Source: Roseinatronobacter ekhonensis
GTDB lineage: Bacteria > Pseudomonadota > Alphaproteobacteria > Rhodobacterales > Rhodobacteraceae
NCBI RefSeq assembly: GCF_900499075.1
Contig: NZ_UIHC01000032.1
Span: 1 to 36,404 of the forward strand
Reading direction: 5' to 3'
DNA: 36,404 nucleotides
In this document: positions 27,001 to 34,418 of the stretch, in pieces
How positions within the stretch are numbered: the first letter of the stretch is position 1
Layout of the letters: the number at the start of each line of letters is the position of its first letter
The notes under the pieces: model-generated
What the model saw: only the letters and a program-made list of their open reading frames with translations
Told to the model about the DNA's origin: nothing
The model's database searches: none
Translations under genes and position numbers: made by a program

Positions 27001-27567
27001 AGGTTTGCCCGCCGCTGCTCTATAAGCCGACGCGAAGGCCGCAAGCTGGCCGCGCTCATCAAGATCCCGTTCAAATTGAGCGATGTGCGGCAGCTTGCCA
27101 TAATAGCCGCAAGCCTCATCAAAGACCTTCTGGAAAACTGACAGCAGAGCATCGACGTCCGTCTTGGAGATGACGTCTGCCTTCTGGTCGATGTTGAACA
27201 GGATCGATTTCGAGGGCACTGAAATCGCTTTGCGCAAGGCGCCGGCCAGCATAGGGTCATCGGTCAGTTTTTCGGCAAAGACATCAAATGCGCGCACTCC
27301 ATCGACTTCGCGATTTTCCATCAACAGCGCGAGCATTTTCAGCAGATGCGATTTGCCCGACCCGAAAAACCCGGAAATCCATACGCCATTGGCGGTATCG
27401 TAATTGTTGTAAGCCTCAAGGAAGGTCTCCAGGCGCCGACCGATCTCGTCTGTGATGACATACTCGTCGAGCTCGATCCGCAGGCTTGCTTCATCGTCGG
27501 CCTTGATCACGCCATCGATCGGGCGGTCAACGGGCTTGGCGAAAATTGTTCTCAGAGCAGTGGTCAT
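24046..27567 (-). CDS. brxC: BREX ATPase BrxC (PglY-like, P-loop)
   Basis: This 1173-aa protein is the large ATPase of BREX. Walker A is GFFGSGKSHLL (66-76) and the Walker B-like element is FFVDEVGQ (256-263). The N-terminus (IFAKPVDRPIDGVIKADDEA) is characteristic. The rest is helical, with a winged-helix-like middle (RKIEEALSFLERNTLIQRNG) and a long C-terminal helical region with Glu/Lys-rich segments. BrxC is essential for both methylation and defence in type I BREX. It starts 4 nt after brxB and overlaps pglX by one base. No frameshift or missing motif is seen. Confidence 0.94.
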   Translation of the reverse strand: MTTALRTIFAKPVDRPIDGVIKADDEASLRIELDEYVITDEIGRRLETFLEAYNNYDTANGVWISGFFGSGKSHLLKMLALLMENREVDGVRAFDVFAEKLTDDPMLAGALRKAISVPSKSILFNIDQKADVISKTDVDALLSVFQKVFDEACGYYGKLPHIAQFERDLDERGQLAAFASAYRAAAGKPWERGREQAALERRNIAAAFASVTDGDPSDAQDILGQYRSDTRVSIEDFANKVKAWIDTQGSKFRLNFFVDEVGQYIAENVKLMTNLQTIAESLNTKCKGQAWVIVTSQQDMEAIIGDGKAFQSQDFSKIMARFGVKMPLNSADVAEVIQRRLLSKTDAGQITLGNLHDREENNLKTLFDFTDGSIKLKNFDGREQFVSSYPFPPYQYMLFQMAITSLSQHNAFEGKHSSIGERSMLGVFQEVAKKLADQPVGGLATFDLMFEGIRTALKSAAQQSIQIAEKEIQDIDPFAVRVLKALFLVKYVKEFKPTVRNISVLLLSEFDTDQAKQRRKIEEALSFLERNTLIQRNGEVYEFLTNEEKDIEAEIKGLDVDPSELSKEMEALAFDTILRHRKIKHMTTGHEYSFSRKLDDHLLGREYELAINVISPFNDDVAAPEAVRMRNMSREELAVVLQPDVRFIRDLTLFKQTDKFIRQARAGSQQPGRDRIVAEKGDQNSRRYKDLELRLRKLVADARMFVRGDELDIGGEEPQERIVKGFQGLVDKVHVNLPMLRGVSYVEADIIKAASPESGLFGNNGEGLTEAEQDVLNYVQGQARNGVKVSVKYLTERFGGKPYGWPTTAVLCLAASLSGKGNLEARSDGTVLERADLARNLNNSHALANILLTPQTEFTSAQIRKAKELYKELFDLPSDGTDARTIGAEWADSTKLLADELNRLTAQKFQYPFLAALEPLATRIAALVGKPATWYITEPPQQEDDLLDAKEEVLDKVRSFMGGAQKEIYDDAREFLRDQEANISYVDAAAGDAISKALADPACYKGTAIQSLKSDLYALKDRVELTVLEERKAVIAAVNECADKVAQTPEFQALAQDDQERIKRSIDSHKTGLDGVKMIPILRDRANGARLDLLPRTLAEVERLGKPTTPMQPIPGMSERPIQPVTPTYVNASELKVVFTKQFLTEEADVEQYVEQMKQTLLVEIRAGKKVIV

Positions 27568-27571
27568 CGGG

Positions 27572-28174
27572 TCAGACCTCGTAGTTCAGAATGTTGAAAG
27601 CGCGGTAATATTTGTCATCGTGAAGCAGACTGAAGAGGTCCAGCGATCCACCCGTGGCCGTGGAATGAGTGTAGCTGCCTGGAAAGAACAGAACCGTGGG
27701 CCTGTCCTTCGCTGTGCTTTGAAGGTTGTTCAGCACATTATGGGAACGAATGTAGGGATAGACCTCGCCCACGCCTGAAAGGAAAATTACGTCGTGGGGC
27801 TGACTGTCGATGGCCGCGGCGATCTTGGGGATCAGGTGTTCATGGACATCCAAGACGCCTTGCAGCAGCTCTCGCAGCTCGGATTTCTCCATGCCTGGCT
27901 CAGCGCTCAGCACGTCTTCAAGGATCCCGCGTTCTTCAAGAATGCCCAGCGAAAGCTCGTACAGGCTGAGGTCGAGAACCTTCACGCCAGAATGACCTAT
28001 CCGCTCGATCAAGTCGGCGCGGTCCTCCGTCATCGAGAGGCCTTCGCTGGCTGGGAAGGGGCAGATAAAGAACGGCACCTCATTCCCAAGGCCTTGTTTG
28101 GTCAGAAACCGCTCGCTGGTGATCACACGATACAAGTGCTCGGCGCGCTCTTTGCGGGTCAGCTGTTCGCTCAC
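27572..28174 (-). CDS. brxB: BREX protein BrxB (DUF1788)
   Basis: This 200-aa protein has the normal length for BrxB. DUF1788 landmarks are FFICPFPASEGLSMTEDRAD, the middle DVIFLSGVGEVYPYIRSHNV and VLFFPGSYTHSTATGGSLDL near the C-terminus, ending LFSLLHDDKYYRAFNILNYE. Its role in BREX is structural or regulatory and not enzymatically defined; it is needed for modification and defence in characterised systems. It overlaps brxA by four bases and is followed by brxC after four bases. Confidence 0.92.
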   Translation of the reverse strand: MSEQLTRKERAEHLYRVITSERFLTKQGLGNEVPFFICPFPASEGLSMTEDRADLIERIGHSGVKVLDLSLYELSLGILEERGILEDVLSAEPGMEKSELRELLQGVLDVHEHLIPKIAAAIDSQPHDVIFLSGVGEVYPYIRSHNVLNNLQSTAKDRPTVLFFPGSYTHSTATGGSLDLFSLLHDDKYYRAFNILNYEV

Positions 28175-28812
28175 GGTTTGCCCCCCTCGGCCATAACTCC
28201 TGGGAATACCGCAAGGTCAGATGGCGTGTTTGCTTCAATCAAAGCCCGAAGCGAGGTCGACAAATAGGTGGATTGGATCCGACGATCCTCAGAAATCACC
28301 CCGGCTTCGCGCATGATCTTGAAGGCAACCTGACGCAACCGAACACGAGTCGCATCCGCAGTCGAAGCCAGAGTGTCATCCCACTCAGCCTTCTGCTCTA
28401 TGAAAAGGTCAAAGCTTTCTATAGGGATCTCCAACTGATAGGCCAGATAACGATCTTGCACGACTTCCACGGCAAATTCACGGACAAGTCGGTATGCCCG
28501 GCATATTGAAAGCCAAAGAAGCAGACGCTGCTCTTGCCGATCTGCGGTGTCCACCAAGAACTGCAATTCCTCATCGCTCAGCGTTTCAAGGCGATTGGTA
28601 ATCTCGCGTAGCACCCGGCGTTTGGACTTTTCTTTTGGCAGTGAAGTCAGCCCTTCAGATTGGGCCAGTGCGATGGTCTCAATCCAATTTGAGGTCTTTA
28701 AATAGCTGGCGGCAAGGTCAATGCTTTCGTTCAGAAACAGTCCGCCAGATGTGAATGACATTTTGTAAGGCTGGTCCGCCCCAATGTCTCCCGATCCTCT
28801 TGCCAATGTCAT
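28171..28812 (-). CDS. brxA: BREX protein BrxA (DUF1819)
   Basis: This 213-aa protein starts with an ATGA overlap on the brxR stop. DUF1819 landmarks are YKMSFTSGGLFLNESIDLAA near the N-terminus, NRLETLSDEELQFLVDTADR in the middle and a C-terminal helix-turn-helix-like part (LRQVAFKIMREAGVISEDRR, then STSLRALIEANTPSDLAVFP). BrxA is a small, helical, DNA-binding BREX component. An ATG at about residue 18 (MSFTSGG) is an alternative start. It is co-transcribed with brxB to brxL. Confidence 0.92.
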   Translation of the reverse strand: MTLARGSGDIGADQPYKMSFTSGGLFLNESIDLAASYLKTSNWIETIALAQSEGLTSLPKEKSKRRVLREITNRLETLSDEELQFLVDTADRQEQRLLLWLSICRAYRLVREFAVEVVQDRYLAYQLEIPIESFDLFIEQKAEWDDTLASTADATRVRLRQVAFKIMREAGVISEDRRIQSTYLSTSLRALIEANTPSDLAVFPGVMAEGGKP

Positions 28813-29660
28813 CCAATGACCTCTTGGCGATTGAGCAAGACGATCTGCTGGTGATGTGGTTCGCGTGCTTCAGGATCCGTGTCGAGCCCCAGACGCTTCA
28901 GGGCGTAATAGAGCAGCGCACGTCTAACCGGAATCTTCCCTATGCCATCTTGCATGCCATAGTCGAGTGCGATGACTTTCTTCTGGGTTTCGGACAGTTC
29001 AGGATGAGGGCAAATTTCAAGAGTAACGTGATCGTGCCACGCCGCGTCCGCTGCGTCAGTGATTTCACTTGCTGCGACGCCTCGCGTCGTGATCATCCGC
29101 GAGAGCAGGAAGTCCTTGAATATTTCATCCGTCAGGCAGAACGCCCGGCTGTGCCAACGAAATCCGTCGAACGCGATAGCATGCGGGGCAATCCAGCGCC
29201 AGCGCGGCTCTGGGTTCGAAAGCGATTGGTATTTCACCTCTATCGCTTCAGCCTGCCGAATGGCGCCAACAACCGAACGTAGAGTTTCCGGCTTTACTCC
29301 ACGGGCGGGGGCCGGTGCAGCGTCATACGACGGAAGATCGATAATCCAGCAGTCTTCGCGATCGAGGATGTCTTCTCTCACCGACCTTAGTTGTGCGAGG
29401 TAGCGCGCCGCGTCTGGCGCTTGAAACCACGGCTCAAACTGAGGGCCTCGGACATACGTCCTAGCGCTCTTGTCGTAGACCATGTTGTTCGGCGCGAGCG
29501 CGATATAGCGGTTCAGGTCGGATGACGCCTGGTTCACCGACAGACCGAACTGCTCCATCAAGTCGCTCCGGTTCACATGGCTCTCCCAAAACAGTCGAAA
29601 CTCAATGAACTCGAGTCGTTGCTCGACGCCCCAGCGCAGTTTCGACCTATTCCCTTCCAA
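28809..29660 (-). CDS. brxR: BREX regulator BrxR (WYL-domain transcription factor)
   Basis: The longest open frame starts at 29708, but that ATG lies inside a palindrome and has no ribosome site. An AGGAGG at about 29665-29670 points to GTG 29663 or, better spaced, TTG 29660; 29660 is used here, giving about 283 aa. The N-terminus (WGVEQRLEFIEFRLFWESHV, NRSDLMEQFGLSVNQASSDL) is the winged helix. The middle has the WYL-type core (IEVKYQSLSNPEPRWRWIAP, FDGFRWHSRAFCL). The C-terminus (FPVRRALLYYALKRLG-like VRRALLYYALKRLGLD) is the WCX-type extension. BrxR homologues repress the BREX promoter by binding inverted repeats upstream of their own gene. It overlaps brxA by four bases. Confidence 0.85.
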   Translation of the reverse strand: MEGNRSKLRWGVEQRLEFIEFRLFWESHVNRSDLMEQFGLSVNQASSDLNRYIALAPNNMVYDKSARTYVRGPQFEPWFQAPDAARYLAQLRSVREDILDREDCWIIDLPSYDAAPAPARGVKPETLRSVVGAIRQAEAIEVKYQSLSNPEPRWRWIAPHAIAFDGFRWHSRAFCLTDEIFKDFLLSRMITTRGVAASEITDAADAAWHDHVTLEICPHPELSETQKKVIALDYGMQDGIGKIPVRRALLYYALKRLGLDTDPEAREPHHQQIVLLNRQEVIG

Positions 29661-29687
29661 CACGCCCTCCTGACATCTCGGCCCACA

Positions 29688-29715
29688 CCAAAAAATATGC
29701 GCGCACATTTTTTGG
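29688..29715. promoter_or_regulatory. Candidate BrxR operator (28-bp near-perfect palindrome)
   Basis: The left half-site CCAAAAAATATGCG (29688-29701) and the right half CGCACATTTTTTGG (29702-29715) are inverted copies with one mismatch pair. The palindrome is 28-30 bp upstream of the likely brxR start and just downstream of a candidate promoter, as expected for an autorepressor site. The binding protein is inferred. Confidence 0.7.
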
Positions 29716-29724
29716 ACTGTCTAC

Positions 29725-29753
29725 ACGGTATCCGCGAAACGTCGAGCAATCAA
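29725..29753 (-). promoter_or_regulatory. Candidate sigma-70 promoter of the BREX operon
   Basis: On the minus strand TTGATT (29753-29748) and TACCGT (29730-29725) are separated by 17 bp. The -35 keeps TTGA and the -10 keeps three consensus positions, so this is a modest match. Transcription would start near 29718, next to the palindrome at 29688-29715. Confidence 0.45.
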
Positions 29754-29922
29754 ACGAAAACCAAGGCGGGTTGGGCAAGGTGACGAGGCTTCATGACGGG
29801 CACATGGAGAGGCAGATCATCCCGTAAGAACTGAAAACCCGATTATTAAACCCATCGCGCCGAAGCAGACCGGACGAAACAACCGCCAACAGGTTGCCCT
29901 CAAATGCTTCAGGCCGCACACC

Positions 29923-31302
29923 TTACCCTGCTGGAAGATCAAATTGTCTCAGATAGGCTTCAACCTCACGGATCATCGCCTGATCCAACGCCTCTTCTAG
30001 CTGCAGCTCGTCAAGTTCGTTTTGGGCCCCTCTTGTTGTCATCCATTCCGTCTCTGGCGCAACCGGCGCGGACCAGCGATCCCGAAGCCACGCGGTGTAC
30101 TGCGCCCGCTCTTCCGACGAAAGGAGCTCCGGCGAATGGAACGCCAGCAGGCGACGGCCAAGCTGGCGCAGGCGGGCGTCGCTGAGCATCGAGATGATTT
30201 CCTGCCGCCTCCGCCAGTCCACTCCTTGGAACTCCGCAAGCAGGGCCCTGTCGGCATGGCTATAGAACCCGCCAAAGATCTGCTTCTCGACAGGCGGCGC
30301 CGAGGTCACCGCATCCTCGGGAAATCGGGCAGACAAAGCCCGAGCGACACGCGCCCGGAACTCAGGTGCCTTCGCGATCACCTGTGCCCGCTGAACCTGC
30401 GCAGCGCTGGGCGCTCCAACACATAGCAATGCTGGCAACTTGTTGATTGAAACAGAGCGGATGATCTTGGGCACGGCGTCGACGGCGGCAAAGAGAGCGG
30501 CGTCATCAGCGGCGATTAGGTCAGCCGGATCCGCGGAATCGAGGTCGAAGAATGCCGCCTGATTAGGGTTGCTCTCCGAATAGCAGCAGAAGCAGCCAAT
30601 CGTTGCGCGCGGGGGACTGCCCCCGAAGCGCTCGATCAGTGCCATGGGCTGGAATGCCTCGAGGCGGGTCTTCACATGCGCCTTTTCCCGATTGCTCAAC
30701 AGCTCTGCCCAAAGCGCCGGGGCGCGCTGGGCGATCTGCCCTGCAATATGGATGGTCGCCTCAACGTCCCCCAGCGCATCATGTGCGTTGTGTCCGGCAA
30801 AGCCATTCAACGGAGCGACGCGATCGAGTTTGAATTGGACCCGCCCATTTTCGTCGACGGGCCATCGGAACAGGTCGGGTTGGCTATGCCAGACCGCATA
30901 AAGCGCCGTCAGCACGTCGAAACGTGTGTTGCCGTTAAATTGGGTGGCGAAGATGTCAGGCTGCAGGTTCTGGTAAAATGCCTGGCGCAGCATCTCCTCA
31001 TCAAAGCGGATGCTGTTGAACCCGGTCCAGATCGTCGGTGACCAGCGGTTGATCAGCGTCCCGATTGATTGAGTGAACTCAAAGAGCGTCGGCAGGTCCG
31101 GGTCCAGCAACTGCGCTGGGCACACCCCGGTGACAGTCAGCGCCCAAGGGGATGGGATGATGTGCGGCGCAATCCGGCAGCGCAGATTAACCCGCTCGAT
31201 CTCCCTGAATTCGTCATCTGTCAGAATGGCGGCGAATTGCAGCGGCTGATCGAAGGCGGGCGAAAGGCCTGTGGTTTCGAGATCGTAAAAGGCAAAGGTC
31301 AT
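29923..31302 (-). CDS. sbcB: Exodeoxyribonuclease I (SbcB/ExoI-like, DEDDh)
   Basis: This 459-aa 3'-5' single-strand DNA exonuclease has the DEDDh residues visible: Asp7 and Glu9 in FYDLETTGLS, Asp101 in GFNSIRFDEEML, His174 and Asp179 in HNAHDALGDVEATI. Residues about 200-350 match the ExoI SH3-like region (KAHVKTRLEAFQPMALIERF), and the C-terminus is helical (FYSHADRALLAEFQGVDWRR). The length fits ExoI (about 475 aa). ExoI processes DNA ends in recombination and mismatch repair. It lies on the same strand as BREX, 214 nt upstream of the brxR frame, and downstream of the hipBA operon. Whether it acts in defence is not shown by the sequence. Confidence 0.9.
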   Translation of the reverse strand: MTFAFYDLETTGLSPAFDQPLQFAAILTDDEFREIERVNLRCRIAPHIIPSPWALTVTGVCPAQLLDPDLPTLFEFTQSIGTLINRWSPTIWTGFNSIRFDEEMLRQAFYQNLQPDIFATQFNGNTRFDVLTALYAVWHSQPDLFRWPVDENGRVQFKLDRVAPLNGFAGHNAHDALGDVEATIHIAGQIAQRAPALWAELLSNREKAHVKTRLEAFQPMALIERFGGSPPRATIGCFCCYSESNPNQAAFFDLDSADPADLIAADDAALFAAVDAVPKIIRSVSINKLPALLCVGAPSAAQVQRAQVIAKAPEFRARVARALSARFPEDAVTSAPPVEKQIFGGFYSHADRALLAEFQGVDWRRRQEIISMLSDARLRQLGRRLLAFHSPELLSSEERAQYTAWLRDRWSAPVAPETEWMTTRGAQNELDELQLEEALDQAMIREVEAYLRQFDLPAG

Positions 31303-31397
31303 GGGCGCAGCCTAACTTGTGAAGCAGAATTCGTCATCTGCCAAACACGGCGCGCCCACTCTCCAGAAGCTGCTGGTATTCCGCCACTTTGCTCCAT

Positions 31398-32639
31398 CTA
31401 CCCATCGCCCTTTTCGATATCGGCGATCAGAGATTTCAGCCGCGTTGACATGATCACGTCCGTAGCGGTATTGGCCGCGAGCCTCTGGAGTTCCCTCAGC
31501 ATAGGGCCCCGCTGCCCGACCCGCGCACTGGCGTCCATGACATGGGTGACAGCCTCATCAATATCGAGCGGGCTTGGTTCATATCCGCGCCCAGCCAGCA
31601 GATGTGCGATGGCATGAAGGCCGATTTGTGCCGCAAAGGCTGGCTCCTTGATCGCGAAATCCCGCGCCGCGCGGATCAGCGTCGCCGGTGCCGCGTCAGA
31701 ATGCGCTGCGCAGTCGAGTGCAAGATCGAGGCATCTTGCGGTCTTGGCGGCGGCAAACCATTTTCCTTTGGACCCGTGGCTCTCGATCAAATCGACGAGG
31801 ATCATGCGCGCGTCGAGATCAGGATAGCGCTTCACCAGATCGCGCCACATCGCAAGATAGGTGTTGCCCGAAGCGGTGGGGAGGCCGAAGCGGCGATAGG
31901 CTTCGTCCTCACGCCCCTGCCGGACCAGAATGTCCTCACAGAACCGCGCGATTTCGTGGTGACCCCATTGGCGGCCATCATCCTTCAACAGCGCCTCGGC
32001 GAAGGCCAGAGCCTGGTCTTCGCGCCCCTGCCGTAGCTGTGCTTCAGCGCCGAACTTCATATCGAACCACAGAGACGTCTTCTTCAGCGCCAGAAGGGCC
32101 ATCAATTCGTCGTAGCGCCCAGCCTCAAGCAGGCAGGACAGCGTTAGCGTGCCCGTCGTGACATGGGAGAACCGCTCGTGATCCGCCCAAGCCCCTCGCA
32201 TCATGTCGAGATCGCAGTCGGCATGCAGGTTCATCAGCGCAGGGTATGCCGCGATCTGCCCAAAGCGATCGGCTAATGGCGCGAGATAATCGACGCCGTC
32301 GTCCTCGATCGCCTCGCGCAGTTGCTCGAGCCATTTCGTGCGGGTTTTCTCATCAGCAGGTGCCTCGATCAGGACCGGCAGCAGGTCTTCGAGCGTCCGG
32401 CGCACAGCATTGCCAAGCGCACCCGAGGACGTGTCGATATGCTCGAAGGCGGGCCAGATGCGCTGGGCCAGCGCGATGACACCCTCGGCCGCGGCGGTCG
32501 GGTCAGTGCGCGCGACGGCCCGGATCTCTGTGCTGGCCGATTTCAGCCGGTCAATGGCCTTGGCAGACGACTTCCAGCTGTACGCGCCAGCGCGCATGCC
32601 CAGTTTGAATGCCCATTTGTGCGTCACCTTGCCCGCCAT
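31398..32639 (-). CDS. Uncharacterised helical-repeat protein, third gene of the hipBA operon (DUF6880-like)
   Basis: This 413-aa protein starts immediately after the hipA stop (no gap), so it is almost surely co-transcribed. It is entirely helical, with TPR-like repeats in the middle (LEAGRYDELMALLALKKTSL, QLRQGREDQALAFAEALLKD, CEDILVRQGREDEAYRRFGL). The N-terminus is basic (MAGKVTHKWAFKLGMRAGAY). Residues DIDEAVTHVMDASARVG near the end are followed by a helical tail. It may belong to DUF6880, but this is from memory and uncertain. No catalytic motif is seen. A partner or scaffold for the HipA kinase is possible. Confidence 0.65.
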   Translation of the reverse strand: MAGKVTHKWAFKLGMRAGAYSWKSSAKAIDRLKSASTEIRAVARTDPTAAAEGVIALAQRIWPAFEHIDTSSGALGNAVRRTLEDLLPVLIEAPADEKTRTKWLEQLREAIEDDGVDYLAPLADRFGQIAAYPALMNLHADCDLDMMRGAWADHERFSHVTTGTLTLSCLLEAGRYDELMALLALKKTSLWFDMKFGAEAQLRQGREDQALAFAEALLKDDGRQWGHHEIARFCEDILVRQGREDEAYRRFGLPTASGNTYLAMWRDLVKRYPDLDARMILVDLIESHGSKGKWFAAAKTARCLDLALDCAAHSDAAPATLIRAARDFAIKEPAFAAQIGLHAIAHLLAGRGYEPSPLDIDEAVTHVMDASARVGQRGPMLRELQRLAANTATDVIMSTRLKSLIADIEKGDG

Positions 32640-33944
32640 CTATAGCCTCCCCGCTATGCGCAGCGCATTAACTTCGACAGCTTCCGCAGTCTGCGTGACA
32701 TAGCCCTCTGTCGCACCCTGAAGTGCTGCCACCTCGGCTGTGACCTTCACCCTACATGCCACAAGCTTGTCAACGAGGTCCTGGACCCGGTTTCTGACAT
32801 CGGTCGGGCGATAGCCAATGTCGCGCGCCATCTCCTCCCAATGCCGTCCCGCGATCATGTCCGGTGTACGCTTCCTGCCAGCGATGCTCTGGGCGTAACT
32901 CTGGACGACATGCGGCCAAGGCAGGACCGAGGACACGTCGTAAAGCGGGGCAAGGCGCGGCGCTGCCGCGACCGGCAGGATCAGCGAATAATTCTTCGCA
33001 TGGGCATCGGTGTTGGCGACCAGAATGTTGAAGATGACCTGATCAAGCAGGGCAAGGGCGTCGCTTGCGCTGACGTGCCGCCCGGTCTCAAGCAACGTCA
33101 TGAGGTCCAGCCCGCGCAGTGTGCCGCGCTCGTATTTCCGCCCGGGGGGAAAGCCATTAGCCTGTGCGAAATCCTCTTGGTGAAGGCGCAGGACCTGACC
33201 ATTCCGCCCAAGCCTGCGATCATAGCGCAATACACCGATTGCCGTGCGCCCAGATGCCTTGAGAATCGTTGCTTGTGCAGCCTCAATGCCGACGGCCTGC
33301 GCCATCCGCAGGCACCAGACCTCGTTCTCGGTGATGCCGGGCAGATTAGGATTGTCCGGCTTCACGATCAGTGTGGACGGGGCACCGTTGAGGGGAATGG
33401 CGAGCACGTCATCCGGGCCGGGCAAGCGCAGCACAGGCACGCCATCTGGACCAAGGACGGCCAAAGCAGACTTCTTCTGGCCACCGGCGAGGGACTGGCG
33501 CACCCCTTCCTCGCCCACCAGAAATGGTCTTCGGCCAAGATCTGCAAAATGCCGCTCCAGTGCTTCCTGCGCATCGCCGGTGCCGTAGAAACGCGTAAGC
33601 GGCGTGTAGGCCCAGCGGCTGGGATCCGCAGGCTCCCCAAAAGACAAGGCGCCCGCAGTATCCCCGCCAATCTCTGTCAGCACGGCCAGCACATCAGCCT
33701 GATCCAGCCCCAGTGAGCGCGTCAGGACCTGAAGCTGTTCTTCCTCCGGGAGAAGGTTGGCAAGCCAAGGCGAGATGACCTCGGACGGATAGGCCTCGGC
33801 GCGCAAGGGCATGGTGACCGATAGCGGAAACGCCCCTGCGGTCTGCAGCCATCTCTCGCCGTAGCGCAAAGACAGCGTGCCATCAGCGGCAACATCGACA
33901 TCACCAACCGCCAGCGCATCGAACCAGGTCGAGACCGAGGTCAT
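32640..33944 (-). CDS. hipA: HipA-type serine/threonine kinase toxin
   Basis: From ATG 33944 (TGATG overlap with hipB) the protein has 434 aa, the normal HipA length. The N-terminal HipA_N part contains FPLSVTMPLRAEAYPSEVIS and WLANLLPEEEQL. Kinase elements are the Gly-rich SLAGGQKKSA (151-160), IVKPDNPNLPGITENE with the ATP-contacting Lys195, HQEDFAQANG (255-264), the catalytic loop NTDAHAKN (311-318, Asp313) and the metal-binding YDVSS (335-339, Asp336). HipA kinases phosphorylate targets such as GltX and arrest growth. All catalytic residues are intact, so the toxin should be active and needs HipB for control. Confidence 0.9.
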   Translation of the reverse strand: MTSVSTWFDALAVGDVDVAADGTLSLRYGERWLQTAGAFPLSVTMPLRAEAYPSEVISPWLANLLPEEEQLQVLTRSLGLDQADVLAVLTEIGGDTAGALSFGEPADPSRWAYTPLTRFYGTGDAQEALERHFADLGRRPFLVGEEGVRQSLAGGQKKSALAVLGPDGVPVLRLPGPDDVLAIPLNGAPSTLIVKPDNPNLPGITENEVWCLRMAQAVGIEAAQATILKASGRTAIGVLRYDRRLGRNGQVLRLHQEDFAQANGFPPGRKYERGTLRGLDLMTLLETGRHVSASDALALLDQVIFNILVANTDAHAKNYSLILPVAAAPRLAPLYDVSSVLPWPHVVQSYAQSIAGRKRTPDMIAGRHWEEMARDIGYRPTDVRNRVQDLVDKLVACRVKVTAEVAALQGATEGYVTQTAEAVEVNALRIAGRL

Positions 33945-34234
33945 CACAGGTAGTCTCCAAGGTCGTAACCCTGCGGAGCGTCTTTCGTCTTGGTGTCCGG
34001 TCCAGGCGACGTATCATCCATCAGGGCCGAGAGCGACACACGCAGCGCCGCCGCAATCTTAGCAAGTGTCGTCAACCTGGCATCACGCTTCCCCGTCTCG
34101 ATCAGTGACAATGCCGGAGCACTGATCCCGGTGAGGCGAGCGAGCTGGTCGAGGTTGAGGCTCTGCTCTGCACGGATCGCCCTGATGCGCCGCCCGACAT
34201 CGGCAAGAAGCTTCCGCTCGTTTTCGATTGACAT
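33944..34234 (-). CDS. hipB: HipB-type antitoxin, XRE-family repressor
   Basis: This 96-aa protein has a canonical XRE helix-turn-helix: VGRRIRAIRAEQSLNLDQLA, RLTGISAPALSLIETGKRDA, then LTTLAKIAAALRVSLSALMD (about residues 12-72). The C-terminal tail (DTKTKDAPQGYDLGDYL) is acidic and probably flexible. It binds and neutralises HipA and autorepresses the operon. AAGGAG ends 7 nt before ATG 34234. Two palindromic operators lie upstream. Confidence 0.9.
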   Translation of the reverse strand: MSIENERKLLADVGRRIRAIRAEQSLNLDQLARLTGISAPALSLIETGKRDARLTTLAKIAAALRVSLSALMDDTSPGPDTKTKDAPQGYDLGDYL

Positions 34235-34243
34235 GGCGAGGCT

Positions 34244-34263
34244 CCTTACCGTTATCGGTAAGG
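34244..34263. promoter_or_regulatory. hipBA operator O1 (perfect palindrome)
   Basis: CCTTACCG (34244-34251) and CGGTAAGG (34256-34263) are exact inverted repeats around TTAT. The site overlaps the start-side bases of the -10 box and the ribosome site of hipB, so bound HipB would block transcription. Confidence 0.8.
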
Positions 34264-34289
34264 ATAGACAAAGATGCGGGATCGCTCAA
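34261..34289 (-). promoter_or_regulatory. hipBA promoter
   Basis: On the minus strand TTGAGC (34289-34284) and TATCCT (34266-34261) are separated by exactly 17 bp, a good sigma-70 match. The -10 overlaps operator O1 and operator O2 lies just upstream of the -35. Confidence 0.7.
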
Positions 34290-34295
34290 GAGTTC

Positions 34296-34311
34296 TTATC
34301 GTTATCGGTAA
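34296..34311. promoter_or_regulatory. hipBA operator O2 (near-palindrome)
   Basis: TTATCG (34296-34301), TTAT, CGGTAA (34306-34311) matches O1 with one arm mismatch. Its centre is exactly 50 bp from that of O1, so two bound HipB dimers would bracket the promoter. Confidence 0.7.
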
Positions 34312-34418
34312 AACAACACGGGTTTGGGTTAAGAGCGATCACTGTTTACCTTATTGGATAATTTCTTCTGACTGTGGCTCGGTAATCCGGTCGGTTCATC
34401 TGCGACACATCAAAACCC

